From contig SJOL01003040.1 in assembly GCA_004794785.1 (NCBI GenBank), positions 1,501,697-1,565,696 on the forward strand: DNA of 64,000 nt, read 5' to 3'. Shown here one piece after another: positions 12,656-26,067 of the stretch; position 1 is the first letter of the stretch; each line of letters begins with the position of its first letter. A program made the position numbers and the translations under genes. Origin of the DNA: Opisthorchis felineus (taxonomy: Eukaryota > Platyhelminthes > Trematoda > Opisthorchiida > Opisthorchiidae). Under the pieces are notes generated by a model that was not told where the DNA came from, made no database searches, and saw only the letters and a program-made list of their open reading frames with translations.

Positions 12656-15600
12656 TCGAGGTCACTCGACTCAGCGAGCGTTCTGTCCAGGACTTGTTCG
12701 AGGCCGTTCCACTCTGTATGTGATTCCCTGATGTCCGTGGCTTAACTGACTGTATCGTTTTACCTGTTCGTTGGTTAACCCGCGTGACCGCACCCCATCT
12801 CCACAACCCGTTCATCTAGCTCAGTTTTCTGATCATCCAATCCAGATGTCGCACTTCCCCACAAATGTGCTCACGAGCTCACACCTCCGTTCGGCGTCCA
12901 TGGCACAGCATGGGAAACTATACATATCTCTCTGTCGCCGGGTTTTTGGGTGTGATAGGCGCGTGTAAATCGCGGTCCCAGTGCCCCTGTGTCTCGGACA
13001 CACCACGCCGATGCGACTGAGTCAGACGGTCAGCGCTGCACGGTTTATCCGACCGCCTTAGGGATATGGGATAGATAGACAGGTTGTGTTTCAACAGGCT
13101 TGCAAATATTCCTAGCATTTAGCGATAATCTGGCCCTTTCGTTGTAGTCCGGCTTGTCCTGTGTAGTGCGTCCTTCATCCTCTGATGGCAGTACAATTGT
13201 TTCATCCATCTGTAGATTTCTGAGCTTTTTGTTCTTGTTTGGAAATCGTTTGAGAGTTTCAAATCCGTACAATCACTGGAGCAATAGTTTGTCGGTTCTG
13301 TTGTTGAGCCTCCTGCAAGATTCGGGGCATATCTCTAGACTGAGTAGGTAATCATTACACAGTGCATCGTCGACGCTAAAGTTAAGTCCTCTTATTATAA
13401 GTTCTTGTTCAGTTGCACTAAGCGGTCGGTTAGATAAGCATTGGATTCAACTGTCGTAATTGCTGGTTTTGTTTCTCGAGAGCCTGCACAGTTATGTTTT
13501 CGGTGATGTTCTACGTTTCATCTTGGTACTGTTTACTCGGCGTTCGGTTGCTGCTTCAAGTTCCGCCAAATGTTGCAGAACAGTTGGCGATGTTGTTGAA
13601 TGTAGGTAGCTCGGGTGCGCCGCTTGGTAACTGGTCGGTTGGCCGAGCTTGGCAGCTGGATTGTAGCACAATTTTAGAACAGTTGCAGCTTGACAATTCG
13701 TCTTGTTCTTGTTGGTAACTCCTTCATATTTCCTGAGACATCTATGGGAGTCCGTTATCATTATTTTTTAATCTTTTGTCTACCACACCGTCTTGCTAGG
13801 GCTTAGACATCCGGTTCGTTGCTTTAACTTTGCTCTTTTAATGCATACTGCAGAGTTTGATAGTAAAAGCCGATTCAGTAAGAATAGCATTACGGCTGTA
13901 TTACTTGGAGAACATAGCAGTTTTAGAAAAAAGCTAAGGCTTCGGCCAGGAGGCTAGTTAATCCCGAAACCAACACAGCTGATCAGACACGAACAACACG
14001 GTCCATTTGAAAATCTCTAGAAAAAGATTTGGCAGTGTATATGGGTAGGGGAAGTTAAACGAACGCTTTAATTTTACAATGGTCAGGAATTTATTGTAGA
14101 CACAGGGTTTGAGTTTTATGCAGCAAACGAAATTAACACTTGCTGGACAACTGGCCGTGATGTTTGCTGAATTACGAATGCCCTGGGGACAATGAAGCCT
14201 CAGGTTTCGGGAAGTTTGAACACCGTACCATTTGGCTACCAAAGGCCGATCAGCAATATGACTAACTTCCACTTAGGCAGGATTAATCACCAGTCATTAC
14301 CCGATTAAACCGCTATTTGGAAGCTTGCCATTTCATATCTTTCTGGGGCCTCATCGTTTTTGTGAGATATCTTATGGTCGTTTCACTCCGTGTACCATGC
14401 CACTCGTATGTAGTTTCATGCTTTCGAACAAGAATGCAGTTGTAGATGAGCTTGTACAGGCAAACAGACATTCGGTCCAAAGTCTAGCACAAGCGCAGGG
14501 TTGCCATGCATGACTGTGTGTTTGGTACCTTAAAAGTCGTCACGCACCAGAATGTCACGGGTGAACCGCTCAATGATCAATAAATTCTCTTTGTCTTAGT
14601 TTTTTGGCTTAAAGTGTCGCATGATTTAATCAACGTATAAATTTCCCTCAAGTTACTTCATGGTTTTAAGGGCAGGTTTATCATTTGGCAAGCAAAGGTC
14701 ATAAACACAGTGCTGTTAAGGACTCTGGTGTGTAAACGGGTTTTCCTGTATGCTTTTGCAAACAGGATAATAGTAAACAAGCCAGGCAGATGAGGAAAAC
14801 AAGAAACGGTGGGTTGGTGCTTACTCACCAGGATTAGTGCACTCATACTGGTTTTCGCGGAGCGAAGGTCGAAAAAACCCGTCACCAAATGAAGTGCGCT
14901 GAATACGTGGCTGACACTGAACGACGTTACGATGTCCGGACTATTGCAATGGGCAAAGTTTGTGCTCCCTCAACTCTATAATATACCGTTTAAAGTAGCC
15001 GAGTACTCCTAGTCAGAAAAGCCACATACCCATGATGTTTGGATATTGCCAGGGAATCCGAATTAAGACGTAATAGCCTTTATAATGTAGGCTGATTTAT
15101 AATCATTTGGGAAATGAGAGCTTTTGTTTACTAGAACAGCTATTCCCTGGCATTACTGCCAGATTACAAAAGAATGGACCAACAAAGGAACGACGCATCA
15201 AGATGTTCGTAAGTATTGACGATAGTTCCAGTATGAGATATGAAGACCTTCAGTCAGTTAGCGAAATCAATTTCATGGTGTTTGACCAGGGGGTGCATTT
15301 GACTTCTCACTGATGAGGGCTACTTGAATGATGACAAAAGGTTTGCAAGCTAATTGCCATGCTCTCTGAACGGATCAACGGCCAGCTGATCAACCACCAG
15401 TAAACACACCTCAACTACCAGTATTTGGGCACATTCCAGAGAGTAACCCCGCGTCTCAGTGATATTTTACGCTCACACAATTGAGTTACTGATGATTAAC
15501 TTGACATACAGTAGTGGAACACTCGTCAGCTTGCTCCAGATTAAAATCACTGGACATTTCAAGGCAACCAACCGTTTACTAGATGGATATCAAATCGTAG

Positions 15601-17009
15601 CAACAGAAATGAACGACGTACTTGAGGGTTTGCCTAAAACCGCTGACTGTAGTTCGTAGGAGGTGTTTTCAAAAGCAACTGTTCCTCTTAATTACGTGAA
15701 GTATTGTCTAAAAAAAACTTACTCTTCCAGTGTTCCAACCGATAGGGGCAGGAGATGACTTGATTCATTTACGGGTTTATTCAGTTGTTTACTTCCTCTC
15801 CTGAAGTATCATTAAAGCGTCTGGTGAAGTCATTCCATCGAGACGCTGAAAGAGGAACTCCGCTCACACAACAACAATTGCTTCAGTTGATTCTCCTAAC
15901 GCATAACTGTGTACTTTCCCTTCGTCCGTCAAAAGGCGCTTCATCATTCAAAGTCATACCACAGTGGGGTATTAAGACGATGCGGTCTAAGGCAAGATGA
16001 AGTCGATTATACTATCAAGCATGAAATCCGAGTTATTGCCTCCTACATATGAGTGGTCAAACTGCTGAAGTGAGCTGTAATGAGAATGGAGTGTATCAGC
16101 TGGGTATCTATTATGACCACACTCCGCAATAAACAAGCGCTCCTGAACGACAACCTGTATCATAAGGCCATGGAGAACTAACGCTCAGGATAACAGATGT
16201 TTAGTTAAAGTGCTTAAACTCTATCGAATCGATTCAGCAACGCAGTCAACAGCTATCTCTGTATGCCTGAGTTCAGCCCACACCATTATTCGTTACAATA
16301 GTTTTCACACTCGGCCTAACAGTTTACTGTCTTCCCACGACGTGAACTCAATGGAGAAGCTTAGCCAGGCTATACGACGTCGAATAGGACAATCTAGGCT
16401 GTTGTAGGGGGTGTTGTCGAGGCAAAAGCTCAAGAACCACTGGTGTAGAAGACTTGCTTCCAATCATGGTTCACCGGGTGGAAAACACAAAGTGGAGAGT
16501 GTGGAAACTTAATTTTGCATATTGGCTTAGGTGCTGATTGCATACACAGTTCTTTGTATCCATCCGTCTATCTAGGTCACTTGAGCGACAATCCACAATG
16601 TAGAGACCTTGCTAACAGTGAACTTGACTGGCACTAAAGTGAGTCATTCGAGCCGTCAGTCAAAAACTATCACCAATGGAGGACCAAGTGGACATGTCAT
16701 GCTTCTTTGTATGTTGAGCCTATCTGGTTCGCATTAGACGTTAGTGCTTTAGGACTCACAGCGTGTCAGCTAACGTGTTTCGATGCTCTGGCTTTAATAG
16801 GCACACAGCACGGTGACATTCAAGCCTTCCAGGCAGCCAGTCCGATAGCTGGTGAGCGACCTTAGAAGAGCAACATGGCATGATCACATAGCCTAGAATG
16901 TGACTGACCGATCGATTCAGAAACACTGAAATAAGAGGAGACCCAAAGAACTGTCAGCCTCTACTGGCGTAAAGAGCAAACCAGAGCCTAAACGGAACAC
17001 ACTATTCAT
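12656..17009. other. No supported gene
   Basis: A 4.3-kb tract with only short frames. No RT, transposase or host motif was found on either strand. Confidence 0.5.
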
Positions 17010-17215
17010 GAGGTTTCTGAAAACTATTCGGCAGACGCGATCGGTTTTGTCCTTCTTGGAGCTCACCAGGTAGACACAGTCCCCGAGTTCCCCTTCATTT
17101 CGCCTAATATTCTACCTGAACCCAAATTGGACGTAATTTACGGAATACACTGATTTGCACAGCAATTCGGTTTTAACGGGAGACTCAACTGATTATTCAC
17201 TCATCAAAAAAGATA
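17010..17215 (-). mobile_element. Decayed copy of the hammerhead repeat
   Basis: On the minus strand this matches the right unit at 10.9-11.1 kb: GAGACTCAACTGATTATTC, a tract like CAATTTGGGTTCAGGTAGAA, then ACTCGGGGACTGTG. The ribozyme core is mutated: CUGAUGA has become CUGGUGA and CGAAAC has become CAAAAC, so it should not self-cleave. It is a single unit without the inverted partner. Confidence 0.65.
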
Positions 17216-17350
17216 TCTAGGATGTATTCAGCCTAGTTCTGGTTCACACCTCCAGGCGTAAGATACTTGTGAAACACGCACCTAAAAGCCCAGAACCTCT
17301 GCTTTAAAAGCTATCGAGGAGGCTGTTCCACAGTTAGCGCACCTTCGCAG

Positions 17351-17353
<3 letters not shown>

Positions 17354-17384
<31 letters not shown>
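17354..17384. repeat. (TA)n microsatellite
   Basis: A perfect TA tract of about 15 repeat units with no other feature beside it. Confidence 0.95.
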
Positions 17385-18373
17385 TCTGGTTGAAGAGAGA
17401 GGCCGTAGTAGGAAACTTTCACTATCCCATCACCCGTTACGAAAGGATCATGTCAACACGAGTCCACTAGTATTCACGGGTTGAAAGGCAAAACTGGAGA
17501 TCTCAGTCAACGTGATAGAGAGTTTTCAAGTCTGGTATCGTCCTAGTCACTAGTCTCTTAAAGCATTCTACGTATAGACTGACGCTATCGTTTATTTAAC
17601 AGGGTCGGGGCATTTAAAATTGCCACACTCCAAAGGTGTTCAATGCTAATACATTAATATCTGACTCAACAGGGATAACTATATCAACGATGAGAAAGTT
17701 AAAAGGTCAGATACGTTTGTGCTGCTCCTACCGGAATAGCTTGAACCAAAGTGGCTGCTTCCAGAACAGCAAAACACCCATGAACACAACAAAGAATTTA
17801 TACAAAGAGTATTTGCTCCCAACATGACGACCATCACCCATATATGGCACTGATTCGTGCGCATTAACCAGATGCATAAAAACAACAGGCAAGCTAACTG
17901 AAGCTGTTTTACTGCCGTTTTGTGTTAAGTCAGTTTCACAACTACAACAAAAACCATTCCATTCTGACGGGTAAAAATCGTGGACGGAGCGTTTGCATTT
18001 CACTCTTACGGCTGACCGAATGAATGGGTTCATTGTGGCATTGTCTCTTCATTGATGGGCGTGGATAGTCAGTTCAGTGCTTGATTCCTGTAGTGTCTGC
18101 ATCCGACGACATATCGATCTGTTAGGGCAGTCCCAGCTGAGTGCGACAGCCAAGTGCCAGTGCCCCGATTGCAGAAAAGCGTATTACTCCTCCGGTTCCT
18201 GAAAGCCTCGCGCTCAAATGGGAGAAGAGCGAGGGGTTGAGCTTTCGAGCTAGCTGTTGGTTGTAAGATTTAGCTAAGGATTACTTTATGGCTTGGAATA
18301 AGCTGTTAAAGAGTGCACTGTTTTCTGTGTGGCATTCACTTGAGATACTACTGGCTAGCTGGGTATATGGGCT

Positions 18374-18823
18374 GTGTACGGTTTCGGCGCTGACGTTCAC
18401 AAAGTAATACATTTTCATGTCAGTTTGGGCGAACGCCTGGAATTCATTGAATATCCCGTTCGTAATGTTCATCAAACTCCGAGTTCTGTGGACATTAATT
18501 TGATGATTTTGACGTCCCAAGGCATGATGAAAATGCTTGTCGGCACGATTGGAAGCGCAGCTGATGCGCGGAAACTTCTTATGGATCGGCTATTTGCTGT
18601 CACAAAACTGAAGAATAAAGGGGCTCAAAAGTCCTCGACATTCGGAAGAGTTTTCGAGAAGCAACAACCGGCGATATTGGTTGGAAAGACTTTCCGCTCA
18701 GTATGGCTGACAAAGCTTGTGGACGAACAACCGGGGAAGCTGAAAATTGCACCTTGTCTTGGCAACGCAACATTAACAATGTCGTCGGCTAAAGGGATAG
18801 TAAAGGACATACTGACCGCCTAA
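18374..18823 (+). CDS. Unrecognised 149-codon frame beside the inverted repeat
   Basis: The longest frame in the left third of the window. It opens with GTG rather than ATG, and an in-frame stop lies nine codons upstream, so it may be a fragment or an exon. The composition is protein-like (for example VRNVHQTPSSVDINLMIL and SAADARKLLMDRLFAVTKL) but I know no matching family. Its last 90 bases have a diverged counterpart (about 75 percent) in inverted orientation at 32372-32470, just outside the other arm, where the frame is broken. It is therefore probably part of a repeated element rather than a single-copy gene. Confidence 0.35.
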   Translation: MYGFGADVHKVIHFHVSLGERLEFIEYPVRNVHQTPSSVDINLMILTSQGMMKMLVGTIGSAADARKLLMDRLFAVTKLKNKGAQKSSTFGRVFEKQQPAILVGKTFRSVWLTKLVDEQPGKLKIAPCLGNATLTMSSAKGIVKDILTA

Positions 18824-18856
18824 AGCTTCTGCGCGCAAAGCACGTGCACAGATTCA

Positions 18857-21800
18857 CCAACCGACGGTAGTTAAAATCATGCATGTTTTTCAACATTACT
18901 CGAAAAATGATTCTCCCATAATTGAGTCGCTGCTTCATGTCTTCTAATACTTCATTGGTATTCCAGTTTCACTCGTGGATGAGGGAGACATCATCAGTCT
19001 CCTCGAATGGTGTCGAAACGTCTGCAAGTCAGTCGCCAAGTTTGGCGAACACATCAATAGCCACTTGATCAACTGCCAATATATTTACACTCTTGTATCT
19101 TATTAGGGTAATTAAAAAACAATGAGAGTTGGCTGGTGTCCATGTGTTTTCAGCCGAAACACGAGGTGCTGAGAGCGATACCAGAGTAATCCATCTGCAG
19201 CCATCGTGCATACTGGCCTGCGTGGTAAACAAACGGACGTCTGGAATCAGTCCATACCATTTGCATCATCTGTGTTTAGATTACACAAGCAGTACTCGGT
19301 TCAGCATTCAAAAATAAATTGATGGAGTGCATCGCACTTGTGTCCACTGCGACAAGTCAGGTGGCTGTTTCAGGCTTATTTCAGCATTCCAGTTGCCTGG
19401 AAGCATTGCTGTGGGAATCAAAATGTGTATTTCACTTCGCGATTCTCTTTATTAAGGGCTGGTTCTATCGTAACCGATCACATTGAAAAGGAAATCATTT
19501 GCGAGGTGGTTTGGTGCTGACGGGAGACTCAGCTGAAAGTATTGCACAGACAATGTCCCATGTTTTCGATGCATTCAAGACATCGACGGATGACTAACTA
19601 CACCAACAAGGTCGATGAAACGGCCAACACTCGTCAACGCCCACTTATTTAATAAATGAGTGTTTATCACAACATACATATGATTTGGTGTCCAAGTAGA
19701 GAGTGTAGAAAAAACGCAAGCAAAACAACCACAGGCACTGACCTCCTCTGACTCCAATTGGTTGTCGGGTTAACTTTAGGGTAAGAAGCGTCTATGTTTC
19801 GAAGATATTTTCTCACACCCTTCATTGGTGTTTTTTAATTTTTTTTCTTCACGTAAATTGGGACAAACTGTGTGTTATCTACATTGCACGCGTGTTCGTC
19901 GGATAGGTAGGCCATAGCTGTTCGTCCTGCCACGTGGAGGTGACGGATCTGTCCATCTGGTAACCTCGTGTCTCATTGAATGTTCACGTGAACAATCGCA
20001 GCCAAAGAACTCTCCTTCGTACCTTTGATGCAGTTATTTGTCCCATAGTAAGGCAGTCACAAACTAAGGTAGTTTACTAGGCACAACTACCAAACTCATT
20101 TGAAAATCCACAAGCACACGACTCGTGGTTTCATCTGTTTCGGTGAGTCCTACCCAACGATGCCCATCAATTGGCCTTATCGTCAGTGACTGTTAGTTTT
20201 TCTACAGTTTCGGGACTGAACACAGTGACACGTTGTGAGGATTCATGTTACCATAACCAACGATTGATTTTGAAGTTCATGTCGTTGTCCGGGCGAAACT
20301 TCAATTGCTGGAATGAACACGTGAAAAAGGTGAACACGGCGTCCACCAAGTGATCAAAAGGTCATCTGCCGACGGCTGGTGTGTGGCAACCAGCAACAAA
20401 GATGGAAACACTCAGACTTCCACGCACAAAAGCTGTTCACACGAGATGTCCGCTTAACCGACTACCGCATGAATAACAAAGGACGCCAAATGCCCGAAAT
20501 TGTGCTCATTTCTGCACCCAGTTTGGGTTGGCCTTAATTGCACTTCCCAAGGTGATGATTTGGTTCTTCTGTGTAAACCGAGCCAAAATTAATCGGGAAG
20601 TTATTGGGGAGCTGTTTTAAGATGCGTGGAAAATTTGGAAGTTATAACCTGAACATCGAAGAGAACGGACGCTTCAATAGACTTCCGTACACTACAACTT
20701 TCTATTCCGCGATTTTCAACGAAATATTCCGGTCCTCTCGGCGATATGTCCTAGTTTCGGAGAGATTAACTACTGAGGAGCTTAATTCCTATGGTTTCAT
20801 AACTAGCAAGTAAGTCCGTAAGAATGTAGGTAATTAGCAAGTAAGTTGAAGGGCTTGATGACACCACAGAAAGCAACTAGGACACGTGATGTCAGACATG
20901 CGTTCGCCGCACGACAGAATATCCACTGCCCACTCGTAGTAGAATTTTTCCAGCGTCATATGATCACCGCTCGTCAGGTGTGTTTCCTAAGAGATACTAA
21001 ACGCTATTTGGGTTAGTGGCGTTGCGTTCATTTTACGTGTGGCATTCAGTAAACCCGTTCCGTAGACCTCGGTTTGCTCTAGATTCCACAGCTTACTCGG
21101 CAGAAAGTTAACAGACGCTGTTATCGATCGGTGCTCCCCGATTCACAGTCGACGATGCACGATCGGCCTCTCGCAGAATTCCTAAACTGACAATCTCTAA
21201 AACCACCATAAGCGTCGAGCTACATGACATCCCTGTGTATACAAACTAAATGGCTAGAATATAGGGAGGGCCTACTATAGTCAGGACATCACTCGGCGAA
21301 GGGAGCACCAGTTAGTCGGTAGAATGCCGAACTATTTGAGGTCATGTATGAATGCGATCAATGCCCATCCTACGTGATTAAGTTCCCGGTGCATGATGCT
21401 CTCGAATTTGCGTATAGTGTTGTAGAGTTAGGCTACGACATACGTAAGACTATGTCCGGAGCAGTTGTTTGGGGCCCCATTTTCCCGATGGCGTTCCACG
21501 ACAAACGGGCACATTGTTACTAAAGGAATAGGGGGGAGGGTCTAAACTGACGGCTCACGACCAGAAATGAGGGAAGCTACCGAACGAAACAGTTAAAGAA
21601 GTAGTGGGCGGCCAAAGTGTTGTTGAAAGTACTCCTCACAACGATCATTTCCATTTCCCGGCACAGTTCATCAGTACCCGGATTGGTTTCACCACTGCCT
21701 CGTTCAAACTCACCACGCCGCAGTGAGTCGGCGGATTTCAGTGTGTTCTCCATCTCGGCTACGCACCGAAGCCGATGATCGACCACTACCAGCCGCAAGC

Positions 21801-22680
21801 AATTCTCGCCACATTCGGCTCACACGGTAGGTCCGCTCTGTTCACGCCGCACCTCAGGTGCTCGAGGTGAGTGAGGTCAGCCTACGCGCGGATGAAGATA
21901 GTGGAAACCGAAGAGTGCCATTTAAGCGGCTTGTTTAAGCCATGAAGGTCGCAAGTAAGCCCTCAAGCAGTGACCGGAGTATCGGATCGATGCAGAGCGC
22001 GGTTGTGAAAACGGATTCTGTAGTCCGTTCGCATGCTGCGAAAAGTTGCAACTCGCCAGCAGACCTCATGCGTACGCTGAAACAGGCCTAAGTGAATGCG
22101 AGCACAAATAGACCGTGAGCCATAGGAAGGACGGTGAGCGGTTTGAGAATACACGGTCTTGCGTAGATGACAGTAACTGCTGTTACTGACTGACTCTGTA
22201 AGAGCTTACAGTAAAGTAGTTGCATGAGATTGGATAAAAATGACTGCGGTTGGAGGTGGTCAGGTCCTAATGTGTTGCTACTATATATGTTAACGGCAGA
22301 GTAGCGATCGGAATGACGAAAATTTGTGATGCACGGATCGCATAAATAACAGGAAACCGAGGAGAGGCTCACCATAGCTGAGTTCATTCAGTTCGGATTT
22401 TCAAGCATAGGCCGCTCACAGGTGTATGTCGGTTTCGACTACCAAGGCCTTTGGATGGAGAGGCTTTATGCAGAGCCTTGTGGATCCATTTATTCTATAT
22501 ACCTGATTGCGTTAATAGGGCTGGATTCTATCCTAGCAATTTTCTAAGCTTTAATTTCGCTCTGAGGTCTAATGAAAATATAAAGCATTTATTTATTCAT
22601 CCTGCCTTATTCTGAGCCGAAGAACGCGTGCACGATGCATGCAGTCGTCCTTGCTCGTTAACGGGCACTAGACAATCAGG
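18857..22680 (+). repeat. Large inverted repeat, left arm
   Basis: Pairs with 29086-32371 in reverse orientation. From 18857 to 21812 the arms are nearly identical: only isolated substitutions were seen, for example near 18974, 19510 and 21788. The innermost 190 bases (22491-22680) are clearly more diverged. This arm contains an extra insert of about 675 bases (21813-22489), and it lacks the 137 bases inserted at 29608-29744. No known protein is encoded. The element class is unknown; near 19020-19080 it carries the widespread tract GTTTCGACACCATTCGAGGA in reverse. Confidence 0.9.
21813..22489. mobile_element. Insert of about 675 bp inside the left arm
   Basis: The right arm reads straight through this point (CTCGCCACATTATTCTATG reversed at 29265-29285), so this is an insertion in the left arm or a deletion in the other. 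It is flanked by CATT on both sides (just before 21813 and again at 22490), which would fit a 4-base target duplication. The ends (CGGCTCACAC... and ...CTTGTGGATC) show no inverted repeats and not the TG...CA of an LTR. The class is unknown. It encodes nothing recognisable. Confidence 0.5.
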
Positions 22681-23974
22681 ACCACAACCTCTGGATATAT
22701 AGGACCCAAAATATTAAACTTGATATTACAAAAGAATAAACCTTAGACATACTGAAACCTGCAGAGGCCAGCGCGCCGAGTGACGGGTACGGTGGTTTGC
22801 CTATCTGTCCGCCCGGCTCACTATGATGAGTCAAGGGGCTTGTGAAGATCAGATTTGGCGGATGCGCTTGATCTCAGGGCATTCACATGTGCACTTTGAG
22901 TTATCTAAAGCCCGACCCCTGTGTTCGGAAACCCCAACGCACCTCAGACTTCCTCGTATCGACGTTTCTGCTCACGAATCATTAGCAGTGACGGAGTCTA
23001 AAATACAACACGACTGTCTTGGTCGGTACGCTTGAGTGACGAAAGTCTGAAGCAAAGACTGACGGGATACCCTAGAAGAGCGTTTTCAAATTCCCTGTGC
23101 GTTGGATACGCACCCCGTTGGACGCATTCAAAGTGCTCATGAGTGACGAGATTTTGCGCACTGTGTTGTAGTGCATTACCAGTGGTGTCTTGCCACTACC
23201 AGTAGAAGAATTATGGTACTTGTGCAATGATATTCATGTGGATTTTAACAGAACCGTCAGTGTGTTGATTCCGTGGGCAGTGACAATATTCATGGACAAG
23301 TTTTTCACAGTGAATCGAAGAGGTCGATGTGTTCTGAACAAGTCAAATGTTTTATTCGATTATATGTATACATGTTTAGTTCGTAAATTAGTGAATCTTT
23401 TTGCCCCTGTTTATACCGATTTCGAAATTTTCACAGCCAACTGCCAAGCTGTTTATTTGTCTAACTTTTCGTTTGACTACTGCGAACAAAATCACACCCT
23501 TGAAGATTCGTTGTCGGTTCATCTACATGTCGAATAGACCGGATCCATTTAACCTATACACATCGCCTCGAATTTCCACAATAATTCCATTTTTCATCCA
23601 TCAACAGTTATTCTCATTTCTATGGCATTCAGTCAACAATGGACGATCAACTGGGCAGTCTCCAGCAGCAGTCTCGTAGTCCACTACTTTTGCTGTACAA
23701 TGAGGTTTGCTTTCGGTGCTTTAACACAGTTTTGATATTTTCACCTGGACAGAGTCGAGAAGACTTTGAAACTAGTCCATTACTTTTGACTTTGCCCACT
23801 GCTCTATTGCTATAGGCTTCATTAGATGGGTTGCCTGCATTGACTACGGCCAAGTCAGTGACGTTTCCACTCCCAGAATTTTTCTTATGGCGGATCGAAA
23901 TATTGGTCTTGGAATAATTACTTGCCGACTGCCATGCTTTTAGCCCTCGAGCGTCACCGGGTTGCTGGCCCTGA
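22681..23974. other. Spacer of the inverted repeat, no supported gene
   Basis: Contains a 115-codon plus-strand frame (23190-23537) and a 112-codon Ser/Lys-rich minus-strand frame (23647-23985). Neither has a recognisable domain or splice context. Confidence 0.4.
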
Positions 23975-25228
23975 CTAGCTCCCACCGACTTTCTTCAAAG
24001 ATGGAGGTGAAATCCTTAGTCGGTACTTGTCTAATTTACTTGCCTTTATCTGGACATCCAAGCGTTGCTCGTGGTGCCCATTTGCAAAAAGTGTGCTCGC
24101 AGTGAATTCGGCAATCACAGAGGAATCATCTTAACATCCGTTGTAACGTTCACTTCACGTCTTACGAAGGTGAGTGAAGATGGGACTCAAGAACAGCAAG
24201 CATTGTTTCGGCAGGGAGGACGTTCACACTCCGCCAGCTATTAGAACAACAACACGAATATAGGGGCCCTAGAATTTGGACAATCTCAACTTTAAGAGTG
24301 AAATCAATTCTGTAGAGAGGTTCGTGCTTTTCGACACGCTTGCGCAACAGGGTCTGTCCCAGAAGTTCGTGAATGTCATGCACTCTCCATATTCAAATAC
24401 TTGTGAGCACATGATTGTATGGTGGTGTCCATTTTTGTTTAGTTTCGTCATTGATAGTATGCTGAGGCGAACACTGGAAGGTTTCCAAAACACCGGTGTT
24501 CAGATTTCCCCAAGCATGAAAATCGTCAACCTAGATTATGCAGATGTCACTGTTCTAATTTTTTGAAAAAGAACAGGAAGCACAAGCGTTGCCAGAAAAG
24601 TTTACCAAGGTCATCCAGTCTTTCGGTATATGCTTCACACCCACGAAGTGCGAAGTGATGCAACATGATATACAGTCTTTGAACATGCCTCTAAAAGACC
24701 AGTGAACTTGCAATAATTTTACCAGGAAACGGGTACTTGGTAAAGCAGAGGGCACTTCCCTCAAAAATGCATTCAGCACTGCAACCTGAAGTGGCTGGGC
24801 CATACGTTAAGCATTCGAAGAAGATCGTTGTTTTCCATGCCTAGTTCGGAGTGGCGGAAATTTGGAGGTGGACATAATATGGCACGGCAGAAGGAAAAGA
24901 AATTAAGGTTACGAAAAGTTTGGGTGCTGTTCGCCTTCCAGGATGGGTCCACGTGATCCTCCCTGTGCCTGGCTGGAGACACTGAACGATATGGCAACTG
25001 ACCGATGTCCATGGCGTTCATGGTATTAGTTTCTATCCAGGTTGCTTGACTGGGTGTTGGAGGTGTAGATACCTCAGCTGTTTGTAGTAGGCTAGCCCTA
25101 GGTTTCTTACTCCCCCATCTTTTATTCTTTCCGTTATAAGGCTTTATTGAAATAAATTGGTAGAGTTGTACGACAGTGAAGCACCAGTGTACTCACCTGG
25201 TGTTGTTGTCAGTGATGATGATGTTGAT
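23975..25228 (+). mobile_element. RTE LINE fragment (copy 2)
   Basis: Starts inside the reverse transcriptase (DGGEILSRYLSNLLAFIW at about 24005), runs through the catalytic region (PFLFSFVIDSMLRRTLEG at 24430-24480; LDYADVTVL near 24530, the degraded YADD block), the C-terminal WLGH-like region near 24800 and the 3' end. It ends with the RTE tail (GTCAGTGATGATGATGTTGAT at 25208-25228). Frames are broken by several shifts and by internal deletion of the YLGS to YGCETW segment. It is 5'-truncated. Confidence 0.8.
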
Positions 25229-25375
25229 TACATTAGATGCGGATTGGGTTTCAATGACAACCAATTATCTGTGTCTCCGCGTTTTCATTTAGCCGTTTAT
25301 TTCATCATTTATCCTACTTCAGCCGTTAGGTATGTACTGCGATGAGATCGAGAATTCACTAATGTTTCTCCGTCC
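25229..25375 (+). mobile_element. Penelope-like element 3' tail fragment
   Basis: Matches the sequence that follows the GIY-YIG frame at 63.2-63.3 kb (reverse strand there): GTGTCTCC(A/G)CGTTTTC, then TTTATTTCAT, then a (T/G)TAG(A/G)TATGTACTG block, the hammerhead-like tract and CACTAATGTT. The ribozyme core is destroyed here (GCGATGAGATCGAGAATT). It lies directly behind the RTE tail. Confidence 0.5.
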
Positions 25376-25429
25376 GGGTTCTTGTTGGAACAGTGGGAAT
25401 ATTCAAACACTAATGTTATCTGGCATAGT

Positions 25430-25915
25430 CCATAAAATATTTGCCATCGTCCTATGAATCGCTTCGCTAACAAAAGACAAAACCTTCACTCTACGCCTTG
25501 TTCTAGGACAACTACACAAACGTCAACAATCAACTGTCAACTACTTCATCGAATTCGGGGCGGTGTTCGACTCTGTTAACCTATGAGCGGCGTGGAACAT
25601 ATTGGAATCGGACGGTATCATTACGAAGTTAATCAGATTGCTGAGGTCTTGCTACACGGCCATGAGAGCACACGTCCGCATGTATGTCGAACAATCGATT
25701 TGAATTGCGGGATTCAACAGGACTATCTGCTGTCCCCTCTACTGTTCAACCTTGCAATTGATTGGATAATGCGCCTAGCTGTCAACGGGCGCGATGGAGT
25801 GAAGGTTGGACTGAGTCTACTGATCACGGACCTGGAATTTGCGGAAAGCATAGCTGTTCTCGCTGCAGGTCACCGTAGTCTACAACAGGTCCTCAGTAAA
25901 GTCTGTCAATGAGCT
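25430..25915 (+). mobile_element. Non-LTR reverse transcriptase fragment, second family
   Basis: A frame of 109 codons (25583-25912) contains GIQQDYLLSPLLFNLAIDW, the block that in active non-LTR RTs reads G-x-x-Q-G-C-x-L-S-P. Just upstream another frame has FIEFGAVFDSVN, the block A region. The QD replaces QG, and the YADD block reads FAES, so this is inactive. The wording differs from the RTE copies, so it belongs to another LINE lineage. Confidence 0.65.
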
Positions 25916-26067
25916 TCCTCCGTCTGCCTTGAGATCATCGCCTTGAGAAGCAATTTTTTCCATCATCGCTTGGATTGTTTATAATAAACGGAGTGGTGTG
26001 ATAGAATGTTCACCATTTCAGATACAACTTAAGCGTGCAGTATGGCACAGAAGGGATGACTAAGGTT

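Noticed and set aside
23647..23985. 112-codon Ser/Lys-rich minus-strand frame
   Set aside because: Its right end overlaps the start of an RTE copy on the other strand, and there is no recognisable domain or splice context.
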